The notes below the pieces were generated by a model. That model ran no database searches. It was not told the DNA's origin and was given only the letters and a program-made list of their open reading frames with translations. A stretch of 64,000 nucleotides of DNA, taken from contig NZ_CP061296.1 in the NCBI RefSeq assembly GCF_018687555.1, positions 868,001 through 932,000 on the forward strand. Reading direction: 5' to 3'. Made by a program: the position numbers and the translations under genes. Positions 10,714 through 21,321 of the stretch are shown here, one piece after another. Each line of letters opens with the position of its first letter. Positions within the stretch are counted from its first letter, which is position 1. This DNA comes from Polynucleobacter sp. MWH-P3-07-1. GTDB lineage: Bacteria; Pseudomonadota; Gammaproteobacteria; Burkholderiales; Burkholderiaceae.

Positions 10714-12051
10714 TTAGTTCAGTTTACTCAGTTCTTCAAAGCTCACTGGCTTTTCGCTTACCTTGGCAATAGAGGTGAAGTGTTTGATCACATTATTCTC
10801 TAAAACCAGATTTTCAATTTCTTTTAAACGAGCGGGATTGCTGTAGAACCAACGTACCACCTCTTTAGGATCTTCATAGGTAGCAGCCTGCTCTTCAATT
10901 TCAGCCTTAATTTGATCGGCGGTAGCACTAAGATTCTGCTGCTTAACCAGATCACTCAAAATCAGGCCTAAGCGAACGCGTTTAAGAGCCTGTTCTGCAA
11001 ACATTTCGACAGGGATTGGCGCATCCTTAGCATTAGGAATACCGCGCTGCATTAGGTCTTGTCTAGCAGACTCTACTAAGCGCTCTTGCTCTGAAGCCAC
11101 TAAAGATTTAGGCACATCCAATTCGCACAGTGTGTTGAGCTTATCCATCACCTCATTTTTGAGCAAGGAAGTAATGCGACGATTGACTTCACGATCGAGG
11201 TTTTCTTTTACTTCAGCACGCATCTTTTCAACGCCACCTTCTGTTACACCCAAAGATAAAGCGAAGGCTTCATCAATCGCTGGAAGATGAGGCCAATTGA
11301 CTGACTTAACAGTGATTGTGAAGTCGGCGGTTTTGCCTGCAACATCTTTACCATGGTAATCAGCTGGAAATGCTAATGGGAAAGTCTTGCTCTCACCCGC
11401 CTTAAGGCCTAAGGTTGCCGCCTCAAATTCGGGGAGCATTCTGCCCTCACCCAAAACATATTCAAAGTTCTCTGCTTTACCACCAGCAAATTCAACACCG
11501 TCGATCTTGCCAACAAAATCAATGACGACTTGGTCGCCAGATTGAGCTGCGGTGTTCGCACCGCCATCACCGTGGGCACTTGCGGTGCCTCGTGGGTGGT
11601 AATGCACTTGCTGCTTGCGAAGAACGTCCAAGGCGCGATCAATCTCAGCTTCGCCAATGGTAGTGGTGTATTTGCTGACTTCAGCCTTACTGAGATCACC
11701 GATTTTGACTTCAGGCAACACTTCGAAGTAAGCATCAAAGACAATCTGGTCTGCATCAAGTTCGCTCTTGGGTTCCAAGCGTGGCTGTCCTGCTAATTTG
11801 ACTCCCTCTTTTTGACTCAACTCAAAGAAGAGCTCAGAGGCTTTATCAAACTGGATCTCAAAGTCCACTTGCATGCCATATTGTTTTTCAACAATATTTT
11901 TAGGTACTTTGCCGGGACGAAAACCAGCCATCTTCATCGTTTTGCCTAGCTTGGCTAAACGCTCATCGCGTGCTTTAGCTAAATCTGCACGGGGGAACTC
12001 TAAGGTCATTTTTCGGTCTAACTGACCTAAATTTTCTATTTGCAAAGCCAT
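10714..12051 (-). CDS. tig: Trigger factor
   Basis: Ribosome-bound chaperone and prolyl isomerase that meets nascent chains at the exit tunnel. The ribosome-docking signature GFRPGKVP occupies residues 43-50. The central FKBP-like domain spans about 160-245 ([19 protein letters not shown], then the lid before LPAIDEAFA). The C-terminal helical arms follow, to residue 445. Length matches the family (E. coli 432). It heads the tig-clpP-clpX cluster; the upstream 55-base gap to tRNA-Leu would have to hold its promoter unless it is co-transcribed with the tRNA. Confidence 0.98.
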   Translation of the reverse strand: MALQIENLGQLDRKMTLEFPRADLAKARDERLAKLGKTMKMAGFRPGKVPKNIVEKQYGMQVDFEIQFDKASELFFELSQKEGVKLAGQPRLEPKSELDADQIVFDAYFEVLPEVKIGDLSKAEVSKYTTTIGEAEIDRALDVLRKQQVHYHPRGTASAHGDGGANTAAQSGDQVVIDFVGKIDGVEFAGGKAENFEYVLGEGRMLPEFEAATLGLKAGESKTFPLAFPADYHGKDVAGKTADFTITVKSVNWPHLPAIDEAFALSLGVTEGGVEKMRAEVKENLDREVNRRITSLLKNEVMDKLNTLCELDVPKSLVASEQERLVESARQDLMQRGIPNAKDAPIPVEMFAEQALKRVRLGLILSDLVKQQNLSATADQIKAEIEEQAATYEDPKEVVRWFYSNPARLKEIENLVLENNVIKHFTSIAKVSEKPVSFEELSKLN

Positions 12052-12106
12052 TCTCGTCTCATCAATGAATTACAGGATATGAAGTCCAAGCCAAGTAACA
12101 AACTTG

Positions 12107-12193
12107 TGGTGCGAGGAGGGGGACTCGAACCCCCACACCATTTCTGGCGTCAGGACCTAAACCTGGTGCGTCTACCAATTTCGCCATCCTCGC
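12107..12193 (-). tRNA. tRNA-Leu (anticodon TAG)
   Basis: An 87-nt minus-strand cloverleaf with acceptor GCGAGGA/TCCTCGC, discriminator A and encoded CCA. The anticodon loop TTTAGGT gives TAG, leucine. The long variable arm expected of a class II tRNA is present. It lies upstream of tig in the same orientation. Confidence 0.97.
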
Positions 12194-12303
12194 GAACTCC
12201 GTTGAGCGCTACCGAGCTTAAACTTCACTCTAAAGACCCCAATTCTACAATGCTCAGCCTATTCGAGCCCTACAGAGGGGGTTTAAAGCTTGAAAGAGGC
12301 AAT

Positions 12304-12807
12304 TTATGAGGGCTTGTAGAGCAAGGCAACTGCATGAACAGCGATACCCTCGCCTCTCCCCAAATGACCAAGAGCTTCATTCGTCTTGGCTTTTAGGTTG
12401 ATGTGGCTGGGTGTTACAGCCAGATCAGCCGCAATATGCTCAATCATCTCTGGTAAAAAATCTGCCAATTTAGGCTTTTGACAAATAATCGTTGCATCCA
12501 CATTGCCGACTTGAAAACCGGCAGCCTGCACTTTTTGTAAAGCAGCTCGCAATAAGATCCGGCTATCCATCCCCTTAAATTGAGGATCAGTATCCGGAAA
12601 CAGCTGGCCAATATCGTTTAGCCCTGCCCCTCCAAGCAAAGCATCAGTGATGGCGTGGAGCAAAGCGTCTGCATCTGAGTGTCCGAGTAGGCCCTTTTCA
12701 TAAGGGATATGCACTCCTCCCAAAATGAGCTTGCGATCCGCCACTAAGGCATGAACATCGTAACCTTGTCCAATTCGAAATGGTGGCGGATTCATGTGAT
12801 TACTCAT
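12304..12807 (-). CDS. ispF: 2-C-methyl-D-erythritol 2,4-cyclodiphosphate synthase (IspF)
   Basis: Fifth enzyme of the MEP isoprenoid pathway; it cyclises CDP-ME 2-phosphate and releases CMP. The family start [11 protein letters not shown] carries the metal-binding Asp and His, [18 protein letters not shown] supplies the third ligand and active-site serine, and [22 protein letters not shown] closes the fold. Length is 167 residues (E. coli 159). It lies 29 bases behind ispD and is probably co-transcribed with it; the two enzymes act two steps apart in the pathway. Confidence 0.98.
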   Translation of the reverse strand: MSNHMNPPPFRIGQGYDVHALVADRKLILGGVHIPYEKGLLGHSDADALLHAITDALLGGAGLNDIGQLFPDTDPQFKGMDSRILLRAALQKVQAAGFQVGNVDATIICQKPKLADFLPEMIEHIAADLAVTPSHINLKAKTNEALGHLGRGEGIAVHAVALLYKPS

Positions 12808-12836
12808 ATTGATCTCAATGTATGGTTAGAGAATCG

Positions 12837-13598
12837 TTATTGATTAGGTGAGGTACTCAATACTCTTTGCATCAGGTCCCAATCGGCTGGATGGGTTACC
12901 TTAAAATTCCGTGTTGCTCCCTCGATCAACAAGGGCCTCTCACCTTGTAGCTCCATCGCGCTTGCTTCATCGGTCACATCAGCATCGTTACGAATAGCAT
13001 CTTCAAGCGCATCAAAGAGTTTTTTTACACCAAACATTTGTGGAGTTTGCGCTTGCCATAAATGATTACGAGAGACTGTGGCTTCTGCTCGAGTGAACTG
13101 ATTTGCTACAACTGAACTTAAATCGGCTCGTTTCAGGGTATCGGCAACAGGCAGCGCTAATAGCCCGCCGCAATGATTTTCAACTACCGCAGAAATGAGC
13201 TTTTGAATTAAAGCCGACGTAATGCCTGGTCTTGCTGCATCATGAACCAATACCCAATCATCCTCAGAAATTCCACCCTGGAGCATCGCCTCGAGAGTGT
13301 TCTTCACAGTCTCTTGTCTAGTGGCGCCTCCCGTAGGCAAAAAAGCCAGTGACTTGGTGTTCTGTTTGAGTTCATTCAAGATCGGGTTATGCGCAAAATG
13401 CGGATTAATACCAACCCAAATAGAATGAATCTCAGGTGTATTTTGAAACGCCTCAATAGCATAGGCCAGCATCGGCTTACCCGCTAGGTTTTGGAATTGC
13501 TTAGGTAAATCACCCCCAAGACGAGAGCCACTTCCAGCTGTAGGAAGTAAGGCATGGCATTGGCGACCATTTAATGGAATCGGGCTGGCTTTAGGCAT
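12837..13598 (-). CDS. ispD: 2-C-methyl-D-erythritol 4-phosphate cytidylyltransferase (IspD)
   Basis: Transfers CMP from CTP to MEP, the third MEP-pathway step. The nucleotide-binding loop LLPTAGSGSRLGGDLPKQF is near the N-terminus. The conserved segments LVHDAARPGI, PVADTLKR and TPQMF follow, and DVTDEASAMELQG lies towards the end. The open frame extends to 13646, but that would overlap mfd; ATG at 13598 (MPKASPIPLNG) gives 253 residues and a normal N-terminus, so it was chosen. It faces away from mfd across about 23 bases, so the two promoters must be compact or overlap the genes. Confidence 0.96.
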   Translation of the reverse strand: MPKASPIPLNGRQCHALLPTAGSGSRLGGDLPKQFQNLAGKPMLAYAIEAFQNTPEIHSIWVGINPHFAHNPILNELKQNTKSLAFLPTGGATRQETVKNTLEAMLQGGISEDDWVLVHDAARPGITSALIQKLISAVVENHCGGLLALPVADTLKRADLSSVVANQFTRAEATVSRNHLWQAQTPQMFGVKKLFDALEDAIRNDADVTDEASAMELQGERPLLIEGATRNFKVTHPADWDLMQRVLSTSPNQ

Positions 13599-13621
13599 AC
13601 CTGATTCTATAATGAGCCTAG

Positions 13622-16600
13622 ATGTCTGATGCAGTAAAACCAACACCCCCTATCCCCGCCCCGCGGGTTGGGCAGCGCTTTACCTTTTCAGGCCTGGTTG
13701 GCTCCTCTGATGCGGCTTTAATTGCCCAAGCAGCCCAACAAAATCGTGGCAAATTTTCAGTGATGGTGATTTTTTGTGCTCAGGCGCAAGAAGCTCAGCG
13801 CCTCTTAGAGGAAATCCCTGCCTTTGCCCCTCAACTGAAGACACGCTTATTACCGGATTGGGAAATTCTTCCCTACGATCATTTCTCGCCACATCAAGAC
13901 TTGGTTTCAGAGAGGTTGGCGACCTTATATGAATTCCTGAATGCGAGCTGCGACATTGTTTTAGTACCTGTAACTACTGCATTACAAAGGATGGGGCCAC
14001 CTAGTTTCTTGTCAGGTCATACCTTCTTCTTTAGACAAGGCGACCAACTCAATGAAGCAGCGCTGAAATTACAACTGCAGCAGGCTGGCTATGACCCAGT
14101 CAGCGCGGTAATGCGACCCGGTGAATACAGTATTCGTGGTGGTCTGATTGATTTATTCCCAATGGGCTCTAGCCTGCCCTATCGCTTGGATCTTTTTGGC
14201 GATGAAATTGAGCAGATACGCTCTTTTGATCCCGATACCCAACGCAGCCTATTTCCCGTCAAAGAAATCCGATTACTACCTGGACACGAATTTCCATTTG
14301 ACGATCACTCAAGAACAGCGGCACGAGGGCGATGGCGAGAGGTCTTTGAGGGCGACCCCACCAGGTGCTCAATTTATAAAGATATCAATCTTGGGATCCC
14401 CAGCGCGGGTATTGAATCTTATTTACCCATCTTTTTTGATGAGACTGCCACCCTCTTTGACTACTTCCCTCGCTCGGGAGATCCAGTCTGGTTAGTCAAC
14501 ATTGGCGATATCGAATCCAGCATTCGCAGTTTCTGGAAAGATACCCAGCAGCGTTATGACTTTTTAAAGCATGATTTAGAGCGGCCCATTCTGCCGCCAA
14601 AAGCCTTGTTTCTCGATGTAGATCAATTTTTTACCTACGAGAAAGACAATGCAAGACTCGTATTAGAACGAGATCCCAATGAGGCACTCGTCTTTTTACC
14701 GACCCCTGATGTGGCCATTCATCGCCGTGATGCAGATCCCATCAGTCGCTTACGTAATCTGGTTGAGCATGGACAATCGCGAGTATTAATTTGTACTGAC
14801 AGTGCTGGTAGGAAAGAATCGATCCGTCAACTTCTAGAAGAGAGTAATTTCATAGTCGATGGTGCAAGCACCGCCGTCTATCAGTTAAAGCCTGATAGCG
14901 TTGAAACCATTCCAGAATTCTTACAAAGCTCATCACGCTTTGGCTTGGTTAGCAGTCCTTTATATGGTGGCTTTGCCTGGCCACAAGAGCAGGTCATCCT
15001 CATTACTGAGGCTGAGCTATTTACCACTACCGCTCGCCAAAGACGCAGGAGTAAAGGGAATGAAAACGCTGATCCAGATATGTTGTTTAAGGATCTATCT
15101 GAGCTAAAGATTGGCGATCCCGTAGTTCATGCTGAACATGGTATTGGTCGTTACCAGGGCTTAGTTCTTCTGAATCTTGCACCACCAAAGCAGGAGCCCA
15201 TATTTGAGGAGTTTTTGCATTTGGTTTACGCCAATGAGGCGACCTTGTATGTGCCTGTTCAGCAATTGCAGCTAGTCACTCGTTACGCCGGCTCTGATCC
15301 TGATACGGCCCCATTACATCAGCTTGGGTCTGGGCAATGGGATAAGGCCAAACGCAAAGCAGCTAAGCAAATCCGGGATACCGCGGCAGAACTTTTAGGG
15401 CTTTATGCTGCTAGAGCGATTCGCAAAGGTCATGCTTTTGAATATTCCCATCATGATTACGCTGCATTTGCTGAGAGCTTTGGTTTTGAGGAAACGCCTG
15501 ATCAGGCTAGCGCAATTAATGCCGTGATTGGTGATATGACAAGCGGCACGCCAATGGATCGACTCGTCTGTGGCGATGTTGGCTTTGGTAAGACTGAGGT
15601 CGCCTTACGAGCCAGCTTCATTGCAGTAATGGGTGGCAAGCAGGTGGCGATCTTAGCACCAACCACCCTTCTTGCTGAGCAGCACGTTAGTACTTGGAAA
15701 GAGCGCTTCGCTGATTGGCCAGTCCGCATTGTTGAACTGTCACGTTTTAAAAGTACCAAGGAAATTAATGCTGCTCTGGAAGCGATTGCCAAAGGTGAGG
15801 CGGACATTATTATCGGCACGCATAAATTGCTTTCTAAGGAAACCCAGTTTGCCAATTTAGGTTTGGTGATTGTGGATGAGGAGCACCGCTTTGGTGTTCG
15901 TCAAAAGGATGCACTCAAAGCCTTGAGGGCCGAAGTCGATATCCTGACATTAACAGCCACCCCGATCCCTAGAACGCTGGGTATGGCCATGGAGGGCCTA
16001 CGAGAGTTTTCGATTATCGCCACTGCACCACAAAAACGCTTAGCCATCAAAACATTTGTCCGGCGCGAAGGTGATGGAGTTATTCGAGAGGCAGTCTTAC
16101 GCGAGATTAAACGTGGTGGTCAGGTTTATTTTTTACATAATGAAGTTGAGACGATTGAGAATCGTAAGCATGCATTACAAGAGCTTATCCCTGAAGCACG
16201 CATTGGGGTAGCTCATGGGCAAATGCATGAACGTGATCTAGAAGCCGTCATGCGTGACTTTGTGACACAGCGCACCAATATTTTATTGTGCACCACCATT
16301 ATTGAAACCGGGATTGATGTGCCGACTGCCAACACCATCATCATGCATCGAGCTGACAAGTTCGGCTTAGCGCAATTGCATCAGTTGCGTGGTCGAGTCG
16401 GTCGCTCACATCACCAAGCCTATGCTTATTTGATGGTGCCAGATCCTGAAGCGTTGAGTAAACAAGCTCAATTGCGTCTCAATGCTATTCAAGCGATGGA
16501 AGAATTGGGCTCCGGTTTCTATTTAGCAATGCATGACCTAGAAATTCGGGGCGCTGGCGAAGTGTTGGGTGATAAGCAATCAGGGGAAATTCATGAGATC

Positions 16601-17158
16601 GGCTTCCAGTTGTATACCGAAATGCTCAATCGCGCAGTTAAATCTCTACGTAGTGGCAAAGAACCTGATCTCTTGTCACCATTGCAATCCATTACGGATG
16701 TGAATTTGGGTGTACCTGCCCTTTTGCCTCAAGATTACTGTCCTGATGTGCACGAGCGCCTCTCCCTCTATAAACGGTTTGCTGCTACCAATGATTTTTC
16801 TGAGCTCATGGGTTTGCGTGAAGAATTGGTTGACCGCTTTGGTGATTTGCCAGATCAAGCCAAATCCTTTTACGAGACCCATCGCTTGCGCCTTGAAATG
16901 ACAGGCTTTGGAATTAAGAAGATTGACGCGTCTGCAAGTGCTATCCAGATACAGTTTGTGCCGAACCCCCCTATTGATCCATTGCGAATTATTCAACTCA
17001 TACAGAGTTCGAAACATATTCAGCTAAACGGCCAAGATAAGCTCAAAGTTCTTCCTTTAAAGACGGGTGGCTTTGATCGTTTAGAGCAGCGTTTAGATCA
17101 AATTCGCCAAATCCTAAAGCGCTTAAATGAGGGCGCCGCTGTAGCGAACGCTTTATGA
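13622..17158 (+). CDS. mfd: Transcription-repair coupling factor Mfd
   Basis: Moves stalled RNA polymerase off DNA lesions and recruits UvrA. At 1178 residues it matches E. coli (1148). The UvrB-like N-terminal module includes LLPDWEILPYDHFSPHQDLVSER, read here only as that family resemblance. The RNA-polymerase interaction region begins around KIGDPVVHAEHGIGRYQG. The translocase domain has CGDVGFGKTEVALRA near residue 650, DEEHRFGVRQK near 750, and LTATPIPRTLGMA. The C-terminal TRCF domain ends at LNEGAA. serB follows 7 bases later in the same direction. Confidence 0.98.
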   Translation: MSDAVKPTPPIPAPRVGQRFTFSGLVGSSDAALIAQAAQQNRGKFSVMVIFCAQAQEAQRLLEEIPAFAPQLKTRLLPDWEILPYDHFSPHQDLVSERLATLYEFLNASCDIVLVPVTTALQRMGPPSFLSGHTFFFRQGDQLNEAALKLQLQQAGYDPVSAVMRPGEYSIRGGLIDLFPMGSSLPYRLDLFGDEIEQIRSFDPDTQRSLFPVKEIRLLPGHEFPFDDHSRTAARGRWREVFEGDPTRCSIYKDINLGIPSAGIESYLPIFFDETATLFDYFPRSGDPVWLVNIGDIESSIRSFWKDTQQRYDFLKHDLERPILPPKALFLDVDQFFTYEKDNARLVLERDPNEALVFLPTPDVAIHRRDADPISRLRNLVEHGQSRVLICTDSAGRKESIRQLLEESNFIVDGASTAVYQLKPDSVETIPEFLQSSSRFGLVSSPLYGGFAWPQEQVILITEAELFTTTARQRRRSKGNENADPDMLFKDLSELKIGDPVVHAEHGIGRYQGLVLLNLAPPKQEPIFEEFLHLVYANEATLYVPVQQLQLVTRYAGSDPDTAPLHQLGSGQWDKAKRKAAKQIRDTAAELLGLYAARAIRKGHAFEYSHHDYAAFAESFGFEETPDQASAINAVIGDMTSGTPMDRLVCGDVGFGKTEVALRASFIAVMGGKQVAILAPTTLLAEQHVSTWKERFADWPVRIVELSRFKSTKEINAALEAIAKGEADIIIGTHKLLSKETQFANLGLVIVDEEHRFGVRQKDALKALRAEVDILTLTATPIPRTLGMAMEGLREFSIIATAPQKRLAIKTFVRREGDGVIREAVLREIKRGGQVYFLHNEVETIENRKHALQELIPEARIGVAHGQMHERDLEAVMRDFVTQRTNILLCTTIIETGIDVPTANTIIMHRADKFGLAQLHQLRGRVGRSHHQAYAYLMVPDPEALSKQAQLRLNAIQAMEELGSGFYLAMHDLEIRGAGEVLGDKQSGEIHEIGFQLYTEMLNRAVKSLRSGKEPDLLSPLQSITDVNLGVPALLPQDYCPDVHERLSLYKRFAATNDFSELMGLREELVDRFGDLPDQAKSFYETHRLRLEMTGFGIKKIDASASAIQIQFVPNPPIDPLRIIQLIQSSKHIQLNGQDKLKVLPLKTGGFDRLEQRLDQIRQILKRLNEGAAVANAL

Positions 17159-17165
17159 TTTAACT

Positions 17166-18059
17166 ATGGCCGATATTCACGCTACCACTCTAGTTGCTAT
17201 CTCTAAAGAACCGATTAATCCGGCTTTAGATAGTGCTCTAAAGGATTTCTCCTCAAAGCAAGGCATGGAGATCACCAATACACATCCGAATGAATCCAGC
17301 AGTCATTATTTTTCAGAGCGCTGGTCCGTGCCTTTCTTACATGAAATCCATCGTACCGTCCTGAGAAATATTGCCGCTGAACATGGCTCTGATTTAGCTT
17401 TTTTATCACCATTATTTGATCCAGCAAACATACGGGTGCTGGCCATGGATATGGATTCCACACTCATCAATATTGAGTGTATTGATGAAATTGCAGACTT
17501 CGCAGGAAAAAAAGCGGATGTAGCCAAAATTACCGAAGCCACCATGCGCGGTGAAATCAAAGACTTTAAAGAAAGTCTGCGTAAACGCGTCGCTCTTTTA
17601 GAAGGCATCTCAGTCGATGTATTGACATCGGTTTATCAAGAACGCTTACGACCCAACCCAGGCGCAACCGAATTATTAGCTGCGGCTCATCAACGCGGTC
17701 TGCACACCCTCTTGGTCTCTGGCGGATTTACTTTTTTTACAGATCAACTTCGCGAGCAAATGGGTTTTACCCAAACCCAATCTAATACTTTAGAAATCGT
17801 TAATAACAAGCTGACTGGCAAAGTGCTCGGCAATATCGTCGACGGTGCTGCGAAGGCCTCTTATCTAGAGCAAGCTTGTGCATCATTGGGCGTAAGAAAA
17901 GTTCAATCGATTGCCATGGGTGATGGTGCAAACGATTTACTCATGATGGATGGAGCTGGTTTGAGCGTAGCCTATAAAGCAAAACCGCTTGTTAAAGAAA
18001 AAGCCGACGCGGCTTTTGACCGAGTCGGCTTAGATGCAACCTTGTTACTGCTGGATTAG
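17166..18059 (+). CDS. serB: Phosphoserine phosphatase SerB
   Basis: Last step of serine synthesis: dephosphorylates L-phosphoserine. It is a HAD-superfamily enzyme with the nucleophile motif DMDSTLI (D95 and D97), the phosphate-binding serine in LLVSGGFTFF, and the magnesium-binding GDGANDLLMM near residue 256. About 90 residues precede the catalytic domain and take the place of the ACT-like domain seen in other long SerB proteins, but are weakly conserved here. It follows mfd by 7 bases. Its TAG stop overlaps the stop of the convergent thiolase gene, leaving no room for a terminator between them. Confidence 0.96.
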   Translation: MADIHATTLVAISKEPINPALDSALKDFSSKQGMEITNTHPNESSSHYFSERWSVPFLHEIHRTVLRNIAAEHGSDLAFLSPLFDPANIRVLAMDMDSTLINIECIDEIADFAGKKADVAKITEATMRGEIKDFKESLRKRVALLEGISVDVLTSVYQERLRPNPGATELLAAAHQRGLHTLLVSGGFTFFTDQLREQMGFTQTQSNTLEIVNNKLTGKVLGNIVDGAAKASYLEQACASLGVRKVQSIAMGDGANDLLMMDGAGLSVAYKAKPLVKEKADAAFDRVGLDATLLLLD

Positions 18060-19240
18060 ATTCGCTCGAATATAGTCGCGATACCTTGGCCACCGCCGAT
18101 ACACATGGTTACCAGAGCGTACTTTCCATTTACACGTTGCAACTCATGCAGGGCTTTGGTTGCAATTGCAGCACCAGAGCAACCGATGGGGTGACCTAAA
18201 GCGATTGCGCCACCATTCACATTGGTCTTGGCAGGATCTAGGCCTAACCCCTTGGTCACTGCTAAGGCTTGAGCCGCAAAGGCTTCATTGGATTCAATGA
18301 CATCGATTTGATCTAACTTCAAGCCTGCTCTAGCCAATGCCAATTTTGATGCGGGGATGGGACCTTCACCCATGATGTGATTTGGAACACCCGCAACTGC
18401 ATAAGAAACCAATCTTGCGATGGGCTTATGACCTGCTTTCGCTGCAGCGTCGGCTGCTGCTAAAACAAAGAAGGCTGCACCATCATTAATTCCTGAGGCA
18501 TTACCTGCGGTGACCGAGCCACCCTCTTTTTTGAAAACGGCTTTCATCTTGCCAAGCGTTTCCATAGTGGTTTCCGGTTTACAGTGCTCATCGGTATCAA
18601 ATACGATGTCGCCTTTGCGAGACTTGACGGTAATCGGTACGATTTGAGATTTGAAGCGCCCCTCTTTAATTGCCACTGCGGCGCGGCGATGAGATTCGCA
18701 AGCGAAAGCATCTTGCTCTTCGCGGGTGAGCTGCCATTTCTCAACCAAATTCTCGGCTGTGACACCCATGTGACCAACGCCAAATGGGTCAGTTAATACT
18801 GCAACCATCAAATCAATCATTTTGCTATCACCCATACGCGCACCGCTTCGCATCGCAGGAGATCCATACATACCGCGTGACATCACCTCAACGCCGCCAC
18901 CAATACCGTAATCACAATCATTGAGCATGATTGCTTGTGAGGTGCTCACAATCGCTTGTAAACCTGAACTACACAAACGATTTAAGGCCATCGCTACAGA
19001 CTCCATCGGCAAGCCGGCCTGAATCGCTGCCACACGAGCAACGTAGGCATAACGGCTGTCGGTCGGAATGGTATTGCCAACGGTCACATAATTGATTAAA
19101 GCAGGATCCACTCCAGAGCGCGCAACGGCCTCCTTCATCACGATTCCGCCTAGTTCGGCTGGCTCAAAAGAGCTTAAGGAACCACCAAAGCTGCCAATGG
19201 CAGAACGAACTGCGCTTAAAACGACGACATCACGGCTCAT
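18056..19240 (-). CDS. bktB: Beta-ketothiolase (acetyl-CoA acyltransferase, BktB type)
   Basis: Condenses two acyl-CoAs, typically acetyl-CoA with acetyl- or propionyl-CoA, as the first step of polyhydroxyalkanoate synthesis, or runs in reverse for degradation. The catalytic cysteine is C90 (NRLCSSGLQ), the histidine is in ALGHPIGCSGA, and the second cysteine in TMCIGGGQG. Length is 394 residues, normal for the family. The N-terminus MSRDVVVLSAVRSAIGSFGG resembles BktB of Cupriavidus more than PhaA. It lies beyond rimO from the phaR-phbB-phaC group. The propionyl-CoA genes elsewhere in the window make a role with odd-chain units plausible, but substrate range cannot be read from the sequence. 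Confidence 0.9.
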   Translation of the reverse strand: MSRDVVVLSAVRSAIGSFGGSLSSFEPAELGGIVMKEAVARSGVDPALINYVTVGNTIPTDSRYAYVARVAAIQAGLPMESVAMALNRLCSSGLQAIVSTSQAIMLNDCDYGIGGGVEVMSRGMYGSPAMRSGARMGDSKMIDLMVAVLTDPFGVGHMGVTAENLVEKWQLTREEQDAFACESHRRAAVAIKEGRFKSQIVPITVKSRKGDIVFDTDEHCKPETTMETLGKMKAVFKKEGGSVTAGNASGINDGAAFFVLAAADAAAKAGHKPIARLVSYAVAGVPNHIMGEGPIPASKLALARAGLKLDQIDVIESNEAFAAQALAVTKGLGLDPAKTNVNGGAIALGHPIGCSGAAIATKALHELQRVNGKYALVTMCIGGGQGIATIFERI

Positions 19241-19308
19241 ATCAATTCCCTTCTCTTACCTCGTTTGAGGCTTCATTAATCAGCAAAATCGTATTTTGAT
19301 TGACTTAG

Positions 19309-20667
19309 TCAAGTCTCGGCTATTAGGTCATGCCCTTGGGCCTCAATTACCGTCGCACGGACAAAATCGCCAGCGCGATAACGCTTAGAAGGCTTGCTTG
19401 GGGGCAAAACCCTCACCAAACCATCAATTTCAGGGGCATCCCCAGCGGTTCGACCGATTCCGCCTGCTTCATCTACTCGGTCAATCAGGATCTGAATGCG
19501 TTTTCCAAGCTTATTTGTTAAACGGCGAATCGAGATTTCTTCGGCTTTTTCCATAAATCGGGCTTGCCGTTCATTGCGGATTGCCTCCGGCACGGGGTTA
19601 GCTAAGGCATTCGCAGCGGCACCTGCCACTGGTGAATAGGCAAAACAGCCAGCGCGATCAATCTCGGCCTCATCCAAGAAATCCAATAAATACTGAAACT
19701 CTTCCTCAGTTTCACCTGGAAAGCCAGCGATGAAGGTACTGCGAATCACCAAATCAGGACAAGCAGCACGCCATGCCTGAATGCGCTCGAGGTTTTTCTC
19801 ACCACTAGCAGGTCGCTTCATGCGTTTCAGCACATCAGGATGAGCATGTTGCAAAGGAATATCTAAATAAGGCAAGACACCATAACCATGATCTGAAAAC
19901 TCTGCCATCAAGGGCAGGATCTCATCAACATGGGGGTATGGGTAAACATAGTGCAGTCTGACCCAGGCTTGATGTTTACGAGCAATCGTATTCAAGGCAT
20001 TGACTAAATCAAACAAGCGAGTTTTGACTGGCTTGCCATCCCAAAAACCTGTTCGATATTGAATATCGACACCATAGGCACTAGTGTCTTGAGAAACAAC
20101 GAGCAATTCTTTAACGCCTGACTCAAAAAGTCTATCCGCTTCCAGCAATACCTCACCAATCGGTCGAGAAACTAAATCACCCCGCATGCTCGGAATAATG
20201 CAGAAGGTACAGCGATGATTGCACCCTTCTGAGATTTTCAAATACGCGTAGTGCTTTGGGGTTAACTTGACACCGATCGGTGGTAATAGATCAGTAAAGG
20301 GATCATGTGGTTTAGGGAGATGCAGATGAATAGCTTGCATGACCTCATCAGTAGCGTGAGGGCCCGTTACTGCAAGAACCTTGGGATGAATACTCTGAAT
20401 GAGATCTGAACCATCCGCATTCTTACGGGCGCCAAGACAGCCCGTCACAATCACTTTGCCATTCTCAGCAAGGGCTTCACCAATCGCGTTTAAGCTCTCT
20501 TCAACGGCAGAGTCAATGAAACCACAGGTATTGACCACAACTAAATCAGCACCAGCATACTCCTTAGCCGTCTCGTACCCTTCGGCGCTTAATTGCGTGA
20601 GGATGAGTTCGGAGTCTACTAATGCCTTAGGACAACCTAAGGATACAAAGCCAACTTTTCCTGCCAC
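19309..20667 (-). CDS. rimO: Ribosomal protein S12 methylthiotransferase RimO
   Basis: Radical-SAM enzyme that methylthiolates an aspartate of ribosomal protein S12. The N-terminal UPF0004 domain starts [16 protein letters not shown], with further cysteines in VVNTCGF and VTGCLG. The radical SAM motif is [15 protein letters not shown], and a TRAM domain ends the protein. An open frame with a TTG start extends to 20718, overlapping phaR by 50 bases. GTG at 20667, next to the phaR stop, gives the usual short N-terminus (452 residues) and was chosen; neither start has a strong Shine-Dalgarno. The gene sits among PHB genes but has no known link to them. Confidence 0.95.
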   Translation of the reverse strand: MAGKVGFVSLGCPKALVDSELILTQLSAEGYETAKEYAGADLVVVNTCGFIDSAVEESLNAIGEALAENGKVIVTGCLGARKNADGSDLIQSIHPKVLAVTGPHATDEVMQAIHLHLPKPHDPFTDLLPPIGVKLTPKHYAYLKISEGCNHRCTFCIIPSMRGDLVSRPIGEVLLEADRLFESGVKELLVVSQDTSAYGVDIQYRTGFWDGKPVKTRLFDLVNALNTIARKHQAWVRLHYVYPYPHVDEILPLMAEFSDHGYGVLPYLDIPLQHAHPDVLKRMKRPASGEKNLERIQAWRAACPDLVIRSTFIAGFPGETEEEFQYLLDFLDEAEIDRAGCFAYSPVAGAAANALANPVPEAIRNERQARFMEKAEEISIRRLTNKLGKRIQILIDRVDEAGGIGRTAGDAPEIDGLVRVLPPSKPSKRYRAGDFVRATVIEAQGHDLIAET

Positions 20668-20668
20668 G

Positions 20669-21226
20669 TTATTCTTTTTCTGCTGATTTGGTTTGGGGGG
20701 TAAAGGGGAAGTTGCCAAATAGGCCCTGCGATCCTTGCATTTGCTCTTGCATCTTCACGAACAAATCTTTACTTTGATCCATATAGGTACCCATTAGGTT
20801 CTGCATGAGCGGATTTTGCATACTCAGCAGCTGAGACCAAGCATCGGGAGCGTTAGAGCCCATTCCCTTAGATTGGTCACTGAGCTTGTTATGGATATCA
20901 ACAAAAGACTGCATGGTCTTTTCGAGGTAATTACCCATAAGACCTTGCATGGAGTTTCCGTAAAAGCGGATGATTTGAGAAAGCGTTTGGCTTGAGAAGA
21001 CAGGTGCACCACCCGCCTCCTCCTCAAGAATGATCTGTAGCAGAATATTGCGTGTCAGATCTTCCTCAGTTTTAGCATCCAGCACTTTGAAGACTGCATT
21101 GGCCATCACCAGACCTTTAATGTCACTTAAGGTCACGTAGGTGCTCGTTTGAGTATCGTAGAGGCGACGATTCGGATACTTCTTGATCAATCGCTCTTCA
21201 CCAACTCGTTTTGCGCGGGTAGCCAT
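20669..21226 (-). CDS. phaR: Polyhydroxyalkanoate synthesis regulator PhaR
   Basis: DNA- and PHB-binding repressor that senses polymer granules and controls phasin genes. The N-terminal PHB/PHA accumulation regulator DNA-binding domain is clear ([17 protein letters not shown], then [11 protein letters not shown]). The second domain follows, rich in Gln/Met ([25 protein letters not shown]), typical of PhaR. Length is 185 residues. ATG at 21226 has GAGGAC upstream. It is the third gene of a phaC-phbB-phaR arrangement, as in Cupriavidus and Burkholderia. Confidence 0.95.
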   Translation of the reverse strand: MATRAKRVGEERLIKKYPNRRLYDTQTSTYVTLSDIKGLVMANAVFKVLDAKTEEDLTRNILLQIILEEEAGGAPVFSSQTLSQIIRFYGNSMQGLMGNYLEKTMQSFVDIHNKLSDQSKGMGSNAPDAWSQLLSMQNPLMQNLMGTYMDQSKDLFVKMQEQMQGSQGLFGNFPFTPQTKSAEKE

Positions 21227-21321
21227 AAATAGTCCTCAGTCTGCTTTGTCTTTACTGCAATGCAATAAAGGGGCTAGTGTAGCCCTAGTTTGGATCAGGG
21301 TAAAGAGCCAGGAGCAGCTAC

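Noticed and set aside
12040-12309. Open frame over tRNA-Leu
   Set aside because: It is mostly made of the tRNA gene and flanking bases.
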